A stretch of 64,000 nucleotides of DNA, taken from contig NZ_CP108131.1 in the NCBI RefSeq assembly GCF_036203305.1, positions 3,968,001 through 4,032,000 of the forward strand, in the 5' to 3' direction. The notes beneath the pieces were generated by a model. That model was not told the DNA's origin and did no database searches. It saw only the letters and a program-made list of their open reading frames with translations. Source of the DNA: Streptomyces sp. NBC_00190. GTDB taxonomy: Bacteria > Actinomycetota > Actinomycetes > Streptomycetales > Streptomycetaceae. Numbering within the stretch: the first letter of the stretch is position 1; the number at the start of each line of letters is the position of its first letter. Below, one piece after another: positions 1 to 9,482 of the stretch. The position numbers and the translations under genes are program-made.

Positions 1-2898
1 GACACCGAGGCCGAGCTGGCCCGCTCCCAGCGGCAGACCGAGATGATCCTGCGGGCCGCCGCCGAGGGCGTCGTGGGGACGGACACCGAGGGACGGGTGG
101 TGCTGGTCAATCCGGCCGCCGCCCAGATCCTCGGGTACCGCGCCACCGACCTCGGCAACCGCGAACTGCACGGCCTGGTCCTGCACTCGCGCGCCGACGG
201 CTCGCCGTTCCCCTTCGAGGAGTCCCCGCTCGCCGACACCCTGCGCAGCGGGCGCAAGCACCGCGTCCGCGGGCAGGTGCTGTGGAACAAGGCCGGCCAG
301 CCGGTCGCCGTCGACCTGACGACCTCGCCCGTACGGGATGGGGAGCAGCTCGTCGGCGCCGTCATGACCTTCACCGACCGGCGGCCCTACGACGCCCTCG
401 CCGCGCGCCACGCGCAGTTGCTGGCCGTCCTCGGCGACTCGCTGCGCGGCCCGCTGGACGAGCTGCGCGGGGAGCTGGCCACGCTGGCCGCCGACGACGC
501 GGGCCAGCTGTGGCCCGAGGCCAACCAGCTGCTGCACCATCTGGCCGCCGGCTACTCCCGGATGACCACGCTCGTGGACAACGTGCTCGGCTTCCAGCGC
601 CTGGACGCCGGCACCGACCGGCTCACGAAGAAGAAGGCTCTGATCAACGGCGTGGTCACGGCCGGCGTCGACGGCGCGATCGAGCTGATCGGCCCGGGCC
701 GCGCGCAGTTCGCCGTCCACGCGCCGACGATCGAGGCCGAGGTGGACGCGGGCCGGATCGCGACCGCGCTCGCGCACCTGATCGCGGATGTGGCCGGGGT
801 GGACGCCACGGGCAAGACCCGCCAGGGCAGCGGGTACAGCGACTCGACGATCGTGGTGGCTGCCGCCCAGCGCGGCGATGTCGTACGGATCGAGGTGCGC
901 GGGCCGTACGAGGGCGGCGACCCGGTCCACGAGCCGATCGTCCGGGGGATCGTGGCCGCGCACGGAGGCGTGCTGCAGACGGTGGAGGTCCCGGGCGCGC
1001 CCGGCGGCGCGTACGTCCTGGAGCTGCCGCTCGGCGCGGGCGCGGGGACGGTCACCCTGCCCGAGCCGGCGGAGGAGCCCCCGGCCGACACGGGCGCCGC
1101 GGGCCGGGTATCCGGTGGACGGCGGGCCCGGCGCGGGGTGGACGCCTTCCTGGAGGACGAGGTCGGTTCCCCTGCGCCCGGGGCCGAGAAGGCAGCCGAG
1201 GGCGGCGGTGCGCTGGCCCTGCCGTCGGGGCGACGGCGCGCGGGCGAGGCCGGTGGCGAAGGTGAGACGGGGCCGGAGCTCGCGCAGTCCCCGGTGAACC
1301 CCGCGGGGCTCGGGACCGGGCGACGCCGTGGCCGCGACGGTGACGGCAGCGGCGAAGGCGGTGCGGGCGGCGCCGGGCAGCCCGTGCCCCCGCAGGGCAC
1401 CGCCATGCCCGCGCTCGCGCCCGTAGCCGCGGTGCCCCCTGTTCCGGTGACGGAGCATCCCGCAGGGCGGCGGCGGGCACTGGCTCCGGCCGGGCCCGCG
1501 CAGACCGGCGGTCCCGTACCGGCGACCGGGCTCGGGCCTGCGCCCGCCCAGGCTCCCGCACGGCCCATCGCTCCCGAGGGCGGCTTCGCGCTGCCCGCCG
1601 GCCCGACCCCGGCGCCCTCGGCCCCTTCCGCTCCGCAGGCCCCCGCGATGGCCGGTTCGGCCTCCGCTCCCGCCGAGTCCGAAGCCGACGCCCCCGGCGG
1701 GCGGCGTGGCCGCCGGGTGCTGAGCGCGCCCGTCGCCGAGGCCGAAGCCCCCGCCGAGCAGTCGGCCGCGGCCGAAGGTGACCCCGTACATCCCACCGGG
1801 CGGCGTCGTGCGCTGCCCGCCACCCCGGCATGGCCGGTTCCGGCGGCCCGGACCGCTCCCGAGGCCGACGAGGCCTCCGGCCCGGTCCCGGTGCCCGGGG
1901 CCAGGCAGCCGCAGGACACCCCGGCGGAGGGCCAGGCCGCGCAGCCGATCAGCGTGCGCGCCCTCGGCACCCTCGGCCAGGGCATCTCCGTGGACCCCAC
2001 CGGTTCCGGCTCCGGCCGCCGACGCCGGCTCTCCGAGCCCGCCCCCCAGGGCCGGGCCTTCGCGATAGAGGCCCCCGAGGCGGGCTCCGACGAGGGTCCC
2101 GAGCCGCTGGACGGCCCCGGTGGCGCCGTCGAGGTCGTCAACCGTCCCGTGCCACGGCCGGTCGACGACGAGCTCCCGCCGGAGCCGCTGGACAACCCGC
2201 GGCGGCTCCTGGTGTGGCCCGCGCCCGACGTACAGACGCAGCAGGCCCTGAGCGACCGTGGATACCGGCCGGTGATCGTGCACTCCCGCGAGGAGGTGGA
2301 CGCGCAGATCGCCGCGTTCCCCGCCGCGCTGTTCGTGGACCCGCTGACCGGACCGATCACCCGGACCGCCCTGCAGTCCCTGCGCCAGGCAGCGGTGGCC
2401 GCAGAGGTGCCCGTGCTGGTCACGGCCGGCCTCGGGCACGCCACGCGCGAAGCGGCGTACGGCGCCGATCCGGCCGTCCTGCTGAAGGCGCTCGCTCCGC
2501 GCGACAGCGAGCAGCACCCCTCACGGGTGCTGCTGATCGAGGAGCACGACGAGATCGCGACCGCCCTGACCGCCGCCCTGGAGCGGCGTGGCCTCCAGGT
2601 CGCCCGGGCGGGCGCCGACACCGACGCCGTAGAACTCGCGACGCGGATGCGGCCCAACCTGGTCGTCATGGACCTGATGCTGGTGCGCCGCCGGCGGGCC
2701 GGGATCGTGGACTGGCTGCGCGCCAACGGGCAGCTGAACCGCACCCCGCTGGTCGTCTACACGACGGCCGGCATCGACTCGTCCGAACTGCCGCGGCTGG
2801 CCTCGGGGGAGAGCGTGCTCTTCCTCGCCGAGCGGGCCACGACGGCGGACGTACAGGGCCGCATCGTGGACCTGCTGGCCAAGATCGGCACCAACTAG
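1..2898 (+). CDS. PAS and receiver-domain signalling protein, 5' end outside the window
   Basis: The frame is open from base 1, so the true start lies upstream; the first in-window ATG is at 43. Numbered from that ATG, residues 1-115 form a PAS fold (AEGVVGTDTEGRVVLVNPAA), residues 120-335 resemble a degenerate dimerisation plus HATPase core (GGAYVLELPL near the end), residues 340-720 are a Pro/Ala/Gly-rich linker, and residues 825-951 are a receiver-like domain with the expected aspartate in LVVMDLML. No clear HisKA phosphoacceptor or full N/G boxes were seen, so kinase activity is doubtful. The linker repeats a Gly-Arg-Arg-Arg type motif seven times. Such proteins in Streptomyces often have upstream HAMP or GAF domains. 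Role unknown beyond signalling. Confidence 0.75.
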   Translation, partial: DTEAELARSQRQTEMILRAAAEGVVGTDTEGRVVLVNPAAAQILGYRATDLGNRELHGLVLHSRADGSPFPFEESPLADTLRSGRKHRVRGQVLWNKAGQPVAVDLTTSPVRDGEQLVGAVMTFTDRRPYDALAARHAQLLAVLGDSLRGPLDELRGELATLAADDAGQLWPEANQLLHHLAAGYSRMTTLVDNVLGFQRLDAGTDRLTKKKALINGVVTAGVDGAIELIGPGRAQFAVHAPTIEAEVDAGRIATALAHLIADVAGVDATGKTRQGSGYSDSTIVVAAAQRGDVVRIEVRGPYEGGDPVHEPIVRGIVAAHGGVLQTVEVPGAPGGAYVLELPLGAGAGTVTLPEPAEEPPADTGAAGRVSGGRRARRGVDAFLEDEVGSPAPGAEKAAEGGGALALPSGRRRAGEAGGEGETGPELAQSPVNPAGLGTGRRRGRDGDGSGEGGAGGAGQPVPPQGTAMPALAPVAAVPPVPVTEHPAGRRRALAPAGPAQTGGPVPATGLGPAPAQAPARPIAPEGGFALPAGPTPAPSAPSAPQAPAMAGSASAPAESEADAPGGRRGRRVLSAPVAEAEAPAEQSAAAEGDPVHPTGRRRALPATPAWPVPAARTAPEADEASGPVPVPGARQPQDTPAEGQAAQPISVRALGTLGQGISVDPTGSGSGRRRRLSEPAPQGRAFAIEAPEAGSDEGPEPLDGPGGAVEVVNRPVPRPVDDELPPEPLDNPRRLLVWPAPDVQTQQALSDRGYRPVIVHSREEVDAQIAAFPAALFVDPLTGPITRTALQSLRQAAVAAEVPVLVTAGLGHATREAAYGADPAVLLKALAPRDSEQHPSRVLLIEEHDEIATALTAALERRGLQVARAGADTDAVELATRMRPNLVVMDLMLVRRRRAGIVDWLRANGQLNRTPLVVYTTAGIDSSELPRLASGESVLFLAERATTADVQGRIVDLLAKIGTN

Positions 2899-2911
2899 CG
2901 ATCCTGGCCCG

Positions 2912-3483
2912 ATGGCCACCATCAACACCACCGAGCAGACCGTCCCCGCCGACAACGGGGAGGTGAACCTGCTGATCGCGCGACAGGTGGAGCCGGGGCA
3001 CGAGGAGACGTTCGAGGCCTGGGCCCACGGGATCCTGGAGACGGCGGCGAGCTTCCCGGACCACCTCGGATACGGGCTCTTCCGCCCGGCGGTCGAGGGC
3101 GGGCCGTGGTTCCTGGTGCACCGCTTCCGCAACCAGGCGGCGTTCCAGCGCTGGCAGGACTCCGCGGAGCGGGCCCAGTGGTTCTCCAACTGCCTCGGCC
3201 ACCACCACACGGAGATAGCCCGCCGGGAACTGCACGGCATGGAGACGTGGTTCGCCAAGCCGGGTACGACCCGGCCCGCGCCGCCGCGGTGGAAGATGGC
3301 GATCAGCTCGGGGCTGGCCATCTTCCCGATCTCGCTGATCGGCAACGCGGTGCTCGGGCCGTACCTGGTGGATCTGCACTTCGTGGTGCGGACGGCGGCC
3401 TTCGCCGTCGTCTTCAGCACCCTGATGACCTACGTGGCCATGCCCACCGTCAGCAAGCTGCTGCGGCCATGGCTCACGCGCGG

Positions 3484-3487
<4 letters not shown>
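2912..3487 (+). CDS. ABM-domain (antibiotic biosynthesis monooxygenase-like) membrane protein
   Basis: 191 residues. Residues 15-110 fit a dimeric alpha/beta ABM domain (start NLLIARQVEPGHEETFEAWA, later WFLVHRFRNQAAFQRW), followed by two C-terminal membrane helices at about 128-150 and 155-178. This layout matches actinobacterial ABM proteins with a membrane tail, whose substrate is unknown. The gene begins 13 bases after the preceding stop with no clear Shine-Dalgarno sequence, so it is probably cotranscribed with the signalling gene upstream. Its TAG stop overlaps the TAG stop of the convergent ligase gene in the palindrome CTAG. A heme-degrading function is possible for the fold but not shown. 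Confidence 0.75.
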
Positions 3488-5133
<1,646 letters not shown>

Positions 5134-5239
5134 AGCGTCCTCCCGGTGAGCGCTGCGGCGCTGCGGCGGCTACGGATGCAGCAGATTCTGCGCACGTACC
5201 GGTCGGCATGTCACTACCCGGGGGTAGAAACCTGGGCGG

Positions 5240-5255
5240 TGTTTCACGTGAAACA
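5240..5255. promoter_or_regulatory. parS site (ParB binding), perfect 16-mer
   Basis: TGTTTCACGTGAAACA, the full palindromic Streptomyces parS consensus. It lies in the intergenic gap between the CoA ligase and the sigma factor, 22 bp (centre to centre) from the next copy. Confidence 0.93.
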
Positions 5256-5261
5256 TCGTCT

Positions 5262-5277
5262 GGTTTCACGTGAAACA
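5262..5277. promoter_or_regulatory. parS site, second of a pair
   Basis: GGTTTCACGTGAAACA, one outer mismatch to the 16-mer; the 14-bp core is intact. It sits just after the stop codon of the sigma-factor gene. Confidence 0.9.
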
Positions 5278-5286
5278 CCTTCCGGC

Positions 5287-5820
5287 TCACCTGACGGGAG
5301 TGAGCTCCGGGTCCTCGCGAAGCTTGACCAGCGCGCGGGAGACGGCGCTCTTGACCGTGCCGATCGAGACCCCCAGCAGTTCGGCGGTCTGCGCCTCGCT
5401 GAGGTCCTCGTAGTACCGCAGGACGACCATGGCTCGCTGCCGGTCGGGCAGCCGGGTCACCGCACGCCACATCGCGTCGCGCAGGGCCTGCGCCTCCGCG
5501 GGGTCGGCGGCGGGGTACTCCTCGCTCTCCGGGAGCTCGTCGCAGGCGAACTCGTCGACCTTGCGCTTGCGCCACTGGGAGGTGCGGGTGTTGACCAGGG
5601 CCCGCCGGACGTAGCCGTCGAGGGCCCGGTGGTCCTCGATGCGGTCCCAGGCCATGTACGTCTTCGCGAGGGCCGTCTGGAGCAGGTCCTCGGCGTCGCA
5701 CGGGTTGGCGGTCAGGGAGCGCGCAGTGCGCATGAGGACCGTGCCGCGGGTCCTGACGTACGCCGAGAACGACGGGTACGGCGTCGGGTTCGAGGCGAGC
5801 GTGCACACAGGCGTGGTCAT
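5287..5820 (-). CDS. SigE-family (ECF-type) RNA polymerase sigma factor
   Basis: 177 residues. Sigma region 2 spans about residues 20-85 (LMRTARSLTANPCDAEDLLQ, then RALVNTRTSQWRKRK), and region 4 spans about 115-165 (LPDRQRAMVVLRYYEDLSEA with the recognition helix GVSIGTVKSAVSRAL). It should direct RNA polymerase to a small alternative regulon; the target promoters are unknown. No anti-sigma gene is adjacent. A TAGCGT hexamer ends six bases before the ATG, consistent with a leaderless transcript. A downstream parS pair sits in its terminator region. The family assignment is firm, the physiological role open. Confidence 0.88.
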   Translation of the reverse strand: MTTPVCTLASNPTPYPSFSAYVRTRGTVLMRTARSLTANPCDAEDLLQTALAKTYMAWDRIEDHRALDGYVRRALVNTRTSQWRKRKVDEFACDELPESEEYPAADPAEAQALRDAMWRAVTRLPDRQRAMVVLRYYEDLSEAQTAELLGVSIGTVKSAVSRALVKLREDPELTPVR

Positions 5821-5826
5821 GGCTCC

Positions 5827-5832
5827 ACGCTA
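5827..5832 (-). promoter_or_regulatory. -10 box of a leaderless promoter for the sigma-factor gene
   Basis: On the minus strand TAGCGT is followed by six bases (ggagcc) and then ATG, so transcription would start at or next to the start codon. A GGAG is present but too close to the ATG to be an ordinary ribosome binding site. Confidence 0.45.
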
Positions 5833-5907
5833 GGAGCGCACGCTCCTCCTGGGATCGGCCGCAAGTGCCGAAGGGGGGTCCACCTCAGGTTGTAGGGCCG
5901 GGACGGG

Positions 5908-5928
5908 CTCCACCTCCTGAAGGTGGAG
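5908..5928 (-). terminator. Hairpin after the steroid side-chain operon
   Basis: CTCCACCT and AGGTGGAG form an 8-bp stem with a 5-base loop about 30 bases beyond the stop codon of the last operon gene. No T-run, which is common for Streptomyces terminators. Confidence 0.5.
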
Positions 5929-5956
5929 GAGGCGGAACCCGGCGGCTTACGGGATC

Positions 5957-7123
5957 TCAGCCGTCGGCGCCGAGGATCAGCCCGGACGTCGGCACCCCGG
6001 TGCCCGCTGTGACGAGTACGTGCTCGGCCCCCGCGGCCTGGTTGACGGAGGTTCCGCGCAGCTGACGGACGGCCTCCGCGATGCCGTTCATGCCGTGCAG
6101 GTACGCCTCCCCGAGCTGGCCGCCATGAGTGTTCAGCGGCAGTGCGTCCGCGGCCACGAAATCGGCGGCCTCGCCGGGCCCGCAGAAGCCGAACTCCTCC
6201 AGCTGCATGAGCACGAAGGGGGTGAAGTGGTCGTAGAGGATGCCGACGTCGATGTCCGAGGGCCGCAGCCCGCTGGTCCGCCACAACTGGCGCGCGACCA
6301 CGTCCATCTCCGGCAGCCCGGTGAGGTCGTCCCGGTAGAAGGAGGTCATGCCCTCCTGGCGCCGGCCGGCGCCCTGCGCGGCAGCGGCGATCACGGCGGG
6401 CGCGTGCCTCAGGTCGCGTGCCCGCTCGGCCGTGGTGACGACGAGGGCCTGACCGCCGTCGGTCTCCTGGCAGCAGTCCAGCAGCCGCAGCGGTTCCACG
6501 ATCCAGCGCGAGGCGGCATGGTCGGCGAGCGTGATGGGCTTGCCGTGGAAGTACGCGGCCGGGTTGTTCGCGGCGTTCCGGCGGTCGGTGACCGCGACGT
6601 GTCCAAACGCCTCGGGGGTGAGGTTGTACGTGTGCAGGTAGCGCTGGGCGGTCATGGCCACCCAGGAGGCGGGTGTCAGCAGCCCCCAGGGCAGCGACCA
6701 GCCGAGCGCCGCGCCCTCCGCCGAGGGCTCCCGCTGCTGGACTCCGGAGCCGAAGCGGCGCCCGGAGCGCTCGTTGAAGGCGCGGTAGCAGACCACGACC
6801 TCCGCGACCCCGGTGGCGACGGCGAGGGCGGCCTGCTGGACGGTGGCGCAAGCCGCGCCGCCGCCGTAATGGATGCGGGAGAAGAAGGACAGGTCCCCGA
6901 TGCCGGCCGCTTGGGCGACGGTGATCTCGGGGCTGGTGTCCATCGTGAAGGTGACCATGCCGTCGACGTCGGCGGGGGTGAGCCCGGCGTCGTCGAGAGC
7001 GGCGTGCACAGCCTCGACGGCAAGCTTGAGCTCGCTGCGGCCGGAGTCCTTGGAGAACTCGGTCGCTCCGATGCCGACGATGGCGGCGCGGCCACCGAGC
7101 TCGTCCCGGGTGCGGACGCTCAT
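5957..7123 (-). CDS. Ltp2-like thiolase-fold lipid-transfer protein / steroid side-chain aldolase
   Basis: 388 residues, a thiolase-fold SCP2-type protein (start RAAIVGIGATEFSKDSG, core GGGAACATVQQAALAVATG, C-terminal NTHGGQLGEAYLHG). In mycobacteria Ltp2 is a retro-aldolase that cleaves the 17-hydroxy propanoyl-CoA side chain of steroid intermediates together with the DUF35 part of ChsH2. Tyrosines at 297 (GILYDHF) and 341 (GEAYLHG) are candidates for the catalytic pair, but I could not align them. The start codon overlaps the previous stop in ATGA. It is the last gene of a five-gene operon with the same protein set as the igr operon. Family assignment strong; substrate inferred from that set. 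Confidence 0.85.
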   Translation of the reverse strand: MSVRTRDELGGRAAIVGIGATEFSKDSGRSELKLAVEAVHAALDDAGLTPADVDGMVTFTMDTSPEITVAQAAGIGDLSFFSRIHYGGGAACATVQQAALAVATGVAEVVVCYRAFNERSGRRFGSGVQQREPSAEGAALGWSLPWGLLTPASWVAMTAQRYLHTYNLTPEAFGHVAVTDRRNAANNPAAYFHGKPITLADHAASRWIVEPLRLLDCCQETDGGQALVVTTAERARDLRHAPAVIAAAAQGAGRRQEGMTSFYRDDLTGLPEMDVVARQLWRTSGLRPSDIDVGILYDHFTPFVLMQLEEFGFCGPGEAADFVAADALPLNTHGGQLGEAYLHGMNGIAEAVRQLRGTSVNQAAGAEHVLVTAGTGVPTSGLILGADG

Positions 7124-7515
7124 GCCGGCACCTCCGCGGTGACCGTCCCCGTGACGTGGTGGCCGACCCCGTTCGCGCCGACGACACGGATCTCGACGGT
7201 GTTGCCGGCTACCGCGGCGACGGTGCCGGTCAGGGTCATCGTGTCGCCCGGGTAGTTGGGGGCGCCGAGGCGGATGGCCACCTTGCGCAGGACGGCCTGC
7301 GGCCCGAGGTGATCCGTGATGTACCGGCCCACCAGGCCGTTCGTGGTGAGGATGTTCATGAAGATGTCCGGGGAGCCCTTCTCCCGCGCGAGCGAGGCGT
7401 CGTGGTGCACGTCCTGGTAGTCGCGGGAGGCGATCGCGCCCGCGACGATCAGGGTGCGGGTCACCGGTATCTCCAGCGGCGGGAGCTCCTCGCCGACTCT
7501 CAACGCGCCGACCAT
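7120..7515 (-). CDS. MaoC-like hydratase, ChsH1-type small subunit
   Basis: 131 residues, a single hot-dog fold. The hydratase signature is visible as AIASRDYQDVHHDASLAREKG (split here as RDYQDVHHD with catalytic Asp and His), followed by IFMNILTTNGLVGRYITD. In Mycobacterium, ChsH1 pairs with the MaoC domain of ChsH2 to hydrate the enoyl-CoA formed from the steroid propanoate side chain. Length fits ChsH1. It starts 3 bases after the end of the ChsE1-like gene region and overlaps the aldolase gene by four bases, so all are one transcript. A stand-alone R-specific enoyl hydratase is the alternative, but the neighbours argue for ChsH1. Confidence 0.85.
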   Translation of the reverse strand: MVGALRVGEELPPLEIPVTRTLIVAGAIASRDYQDVHHDASLAREKGSPDIFMNILTTNGLVGRYITDHLGPQAVLRKVAIRLGAPNYPGDTMTLTGTVAAVAGNTVEIRVVGANGVGHHVTGTVTAEVPA

Positions 7516-7518
7516 GAC

Positions 7519-8556
7519 TCAGCCCTCCTGCGCCAGTACGGCGCCCAGTTCGGCCAGCAGCTCGCTGCCGCAGCCCAGATACGCGTCCAGCTGGCGCCCC
7601 CACAGGAAGTGCCGGTGCACGGGATGGTCCAGATCGGCTCCCATGCCGCCGTGCAGGTGCTGGCCCGCGTGCACGACCCGCTTGCCCGCCTCCGAGGCCC
7701 ACCAGGCCGCCGTCAGCGCGTGTTCTCGCGCCGCGAGTCCCTGGTCGATGCGCCAGGCCGCCTCGTACGCCGTCACCCGGATCGCCTCGGTGTCCATGTA
7801 GGCGTCGGCCGCGCGCAGCATGACCCCCTGGTTGGTGGAGAGCGGCCGGCCGAACTGCTCGCGGGTGGACGTGTACTCCACGGCCCGGGCGAGCGAGCCC
7901 GCGCAGACGCCCGCCTGGAGCCCGGCGAAGGCGGTGCGGGCGGCGGCGAGCGTGTCCTCGTAGGCGTCCTGGTGGGCTCCGGCGGCCCCGACGCGTTCGG
8001 CCTCGGCTCCGGTCAGCGTCAGCCGGCCCGCCGACCAGGGGGCGGTGGTCTCCACCGGGGAGGTCCGTACGCCCGGCGCGTCCGTCCGTACGAGCCACAG
8101 CACGCGGTCCGCGTCCGGGACCAGTACGTGTGTGGCCTCGCGCAGCCAGGGCACCGCGGGGGCGATGCCGGTGAGCCGGCCGTGCTCGGCGGTGATCCGG
8201 CCGCGGGCCGGGAAGACCCCGGTGGCCACCGCCTCGCCTGTGCCGAGTGCGGGCAGCAGGCGGGCGCGCTGCTCGTCGCTGCCGTGCGCGGCCAGGGGGA
8301 GCACGCCGTACGCGCAGGTGGCGGCGTAGGGGACCTGTGCGGTGGTGCGGCCCTGTTCTTCCAGCAGCAGGACCAGGCCGAGCAGGCCGATGTCGTGGAC
8401 GGCGGCGATCAGTCCGGAGGTGGCGAGGGCCTTCCACAGCTCGGCGTCGCTGCCGGTGCCCGCGGCGGCCAGGCGTTCGTGGGTGGCGAGGTCGCCGAAG
8501 ATCTGGGCGGCGAGGCCGGCCGCGGCGGCCTGCTCCTCGGTGGGGTGGAAGTCCAT
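7519..8556 (-). CDS. Acyl-CoA dehydrogenase, ChsE1 (FadE28)-like subunit
   Basis: 345 residues, shorter than ordinary acyl-CoA dehydrogenases (about 380-400) and close to mycobacterial ChsE1. It starts MDFHPTEEQ and carries the C-terminal helical domain (REQFGRPLSTNQGVMLRAAD, then QHLHGGMGADLDHPVHRHF). In the mycobacterial alpha2beta2 enzyme, ChsE1 contributes structure and partial FAD contacts, while ChsE2 carries the catalytic base. The protein is unusually Ala-rich with a divergent middle domain, consistent with a non-catalytic partner. ATG overlaps the preceding stop by one base (TGATG). Substrate inferred from operon context. Confidence 0.85.
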   Translation of the reverse strand: MDFHPTEEQAAAAGLAAQIFGDLATHERLAAAGTGSDAELWKALATSGLIAAVHDIGLLGLVLLLEEQGRTTAQVPYAATCAYGVLPLAAHGSDEQRARLLPALGTGEAVATGVFPARGRITAEHGRLTGIAPAVPWLREATHVLVPDADRVLWLVRTDAPGVRTSPVETTAPWSAGRLTLTGAEAERVGAAGAHQDAYEDTLAAARTAFAGLQAGVCAGSLARAVEYTSTREQFGRPLSTNQGVMLRAADAYMDTEAIRVTAYEAAWRIDQGLAAREHALTAAWWASEAGKRVVHAGQHLHGGMGADLDHPVHRHFLWGRQLDAYLGCGSELLAELGAVLAQEG

Positions 8557-9482
8557 CAGCCCTCGTTCCCGCGGAAGACGGGGAGTTCGAGGTCGTCGTC
8601 GACGCGCAGGAACTCCAGCTGGACGGGCAGGCTTATGCGCACCTTGTCGTAGGGGACGCCGGTGATGTTGCTGATCATCCGGACGCCCTCCGCGAGCTCG
8701 ACGAGCGCGACCGCGTATGGAGGGTCGAAGGCCGGGAAAGGCGGGTGGTGCATGACGACGTAGCTGAACACCGTACCGGCGCCCGACGCCTCGACCGTGT
8801 CCCAGTCGGGCGAGGAGCAGGCATTGCAGCCGGGCAGCCACGGGAAGCGGAGGGTGGCGCAGGATGTGCAGCGCTGGATCAGCAACCTGTGGTCCCGGAC
8901 CCCGTCCCAGAAGCCCTGGTTGTCGCGGTTGACCACGGGACGGGGCCGCCGGACGGTGGGTTTGTCCCGTCGGGCCGCGGGCGCGTACTTGAGGATCCGG
9001 AAGCGGTGGGTGCCGGCGAGCTCGCCGTCCACGCGGACGTCCGTGCGGGTGGTCACGAAGTGGCCGGTGCCCAGCTTGGTCGTCTTGCGCGGGGAGACGG
9101 ACTCGATGACGGCGTCGAAGGTGACGGCGTCGCCGGGCCGCAGCGGGCGCAGGTACTCCTGCTCGCAGTCGGTTGCGACCACGGAGGTACAGCCCGCGCC
9201 GTCGAGGAGCGCGAACAGCTCGTCGTAGGCGGACGACCGGTCGGTGTGGCCGGAGAGACCGCCCATCGTCCAGGCCTGGAGCATGGTGGGCGGGGCGATA
9301 GCGTCCGGACCGCTGTAGGCGGGGTTCGCATCGCCCATCGCCTCGCACCAGTGGCGGATCATCGGCTCGTTGACCGCGTCCTTGCCCCGGCCGGCGGTCG
9401 CGGCGGGCTGCCCCTCGAATGACGTGAGCAGCTCGTGGAAACGGGCCGCTTCCTCGGCTGTGCCGGTTGCGTACGCCGTCAT
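8556..9482 (-). CDS. ChsH2-like bifunctional protein: MaoC N-terminal domain plus DUF35 zinc-ribbon/OB-fold
   Basis: 308 residues. Residues 15-165 are a MaoC/hot-dog domain; residues 190-300 are a DUF35 domain with zinc ribbon C205-x2-C208-x10-C219-x2-C222 and an OB-fold (AGTVFSYVVMHHPPFPAFDP). In the mycobacterial system the MaoC half pairs with ChsH1 as hydratase and the OB half binds the Ltp2 aldolase, channelling the intermediate. Start at 9482 was chosen because this ATG overlaps the upstream TGA as ATGA, and the longer open frame upstream lies within another gene. It supports assignment of the whole operon to steroid side-chain removal. Confidence 0.88.
   Translation of the reverse strand: MTAYATGTAEEAARFHELLTSFEGQPAATAGRGKDAVNEPMIRHWCEAMGDANPAYSGPDAIAPPTMLQAWTMGGLSGHTDRSSAYDELFALLDGAGCTSVVATDCEQEYLRPLRPGDAVTFDAVIESVSPRKTTKLGTGHFVTTRTDVRVDGELAGTHRFRILKYAPAARRDKPTVRRPRPVVNRDNQGFWDGVRDHRLLIQRCTSCATLRFPWLPGCNACSSPDWDTVEASGAGTVFSYVVMHHPPFPAFDPPYAVALVELAEGVRMISNITGVPYDKVRISLPVQLEFLRVDDDLELPVFRGNEG

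Noticed and set aside
552-2744. A 730-codon minus-strand open frame opposite the PAS/receiver gene
   Set aside because: Shadow of the real frame: Ser/Arg/Pro-rich low-complexity product, poor codon position pattern and no domain.
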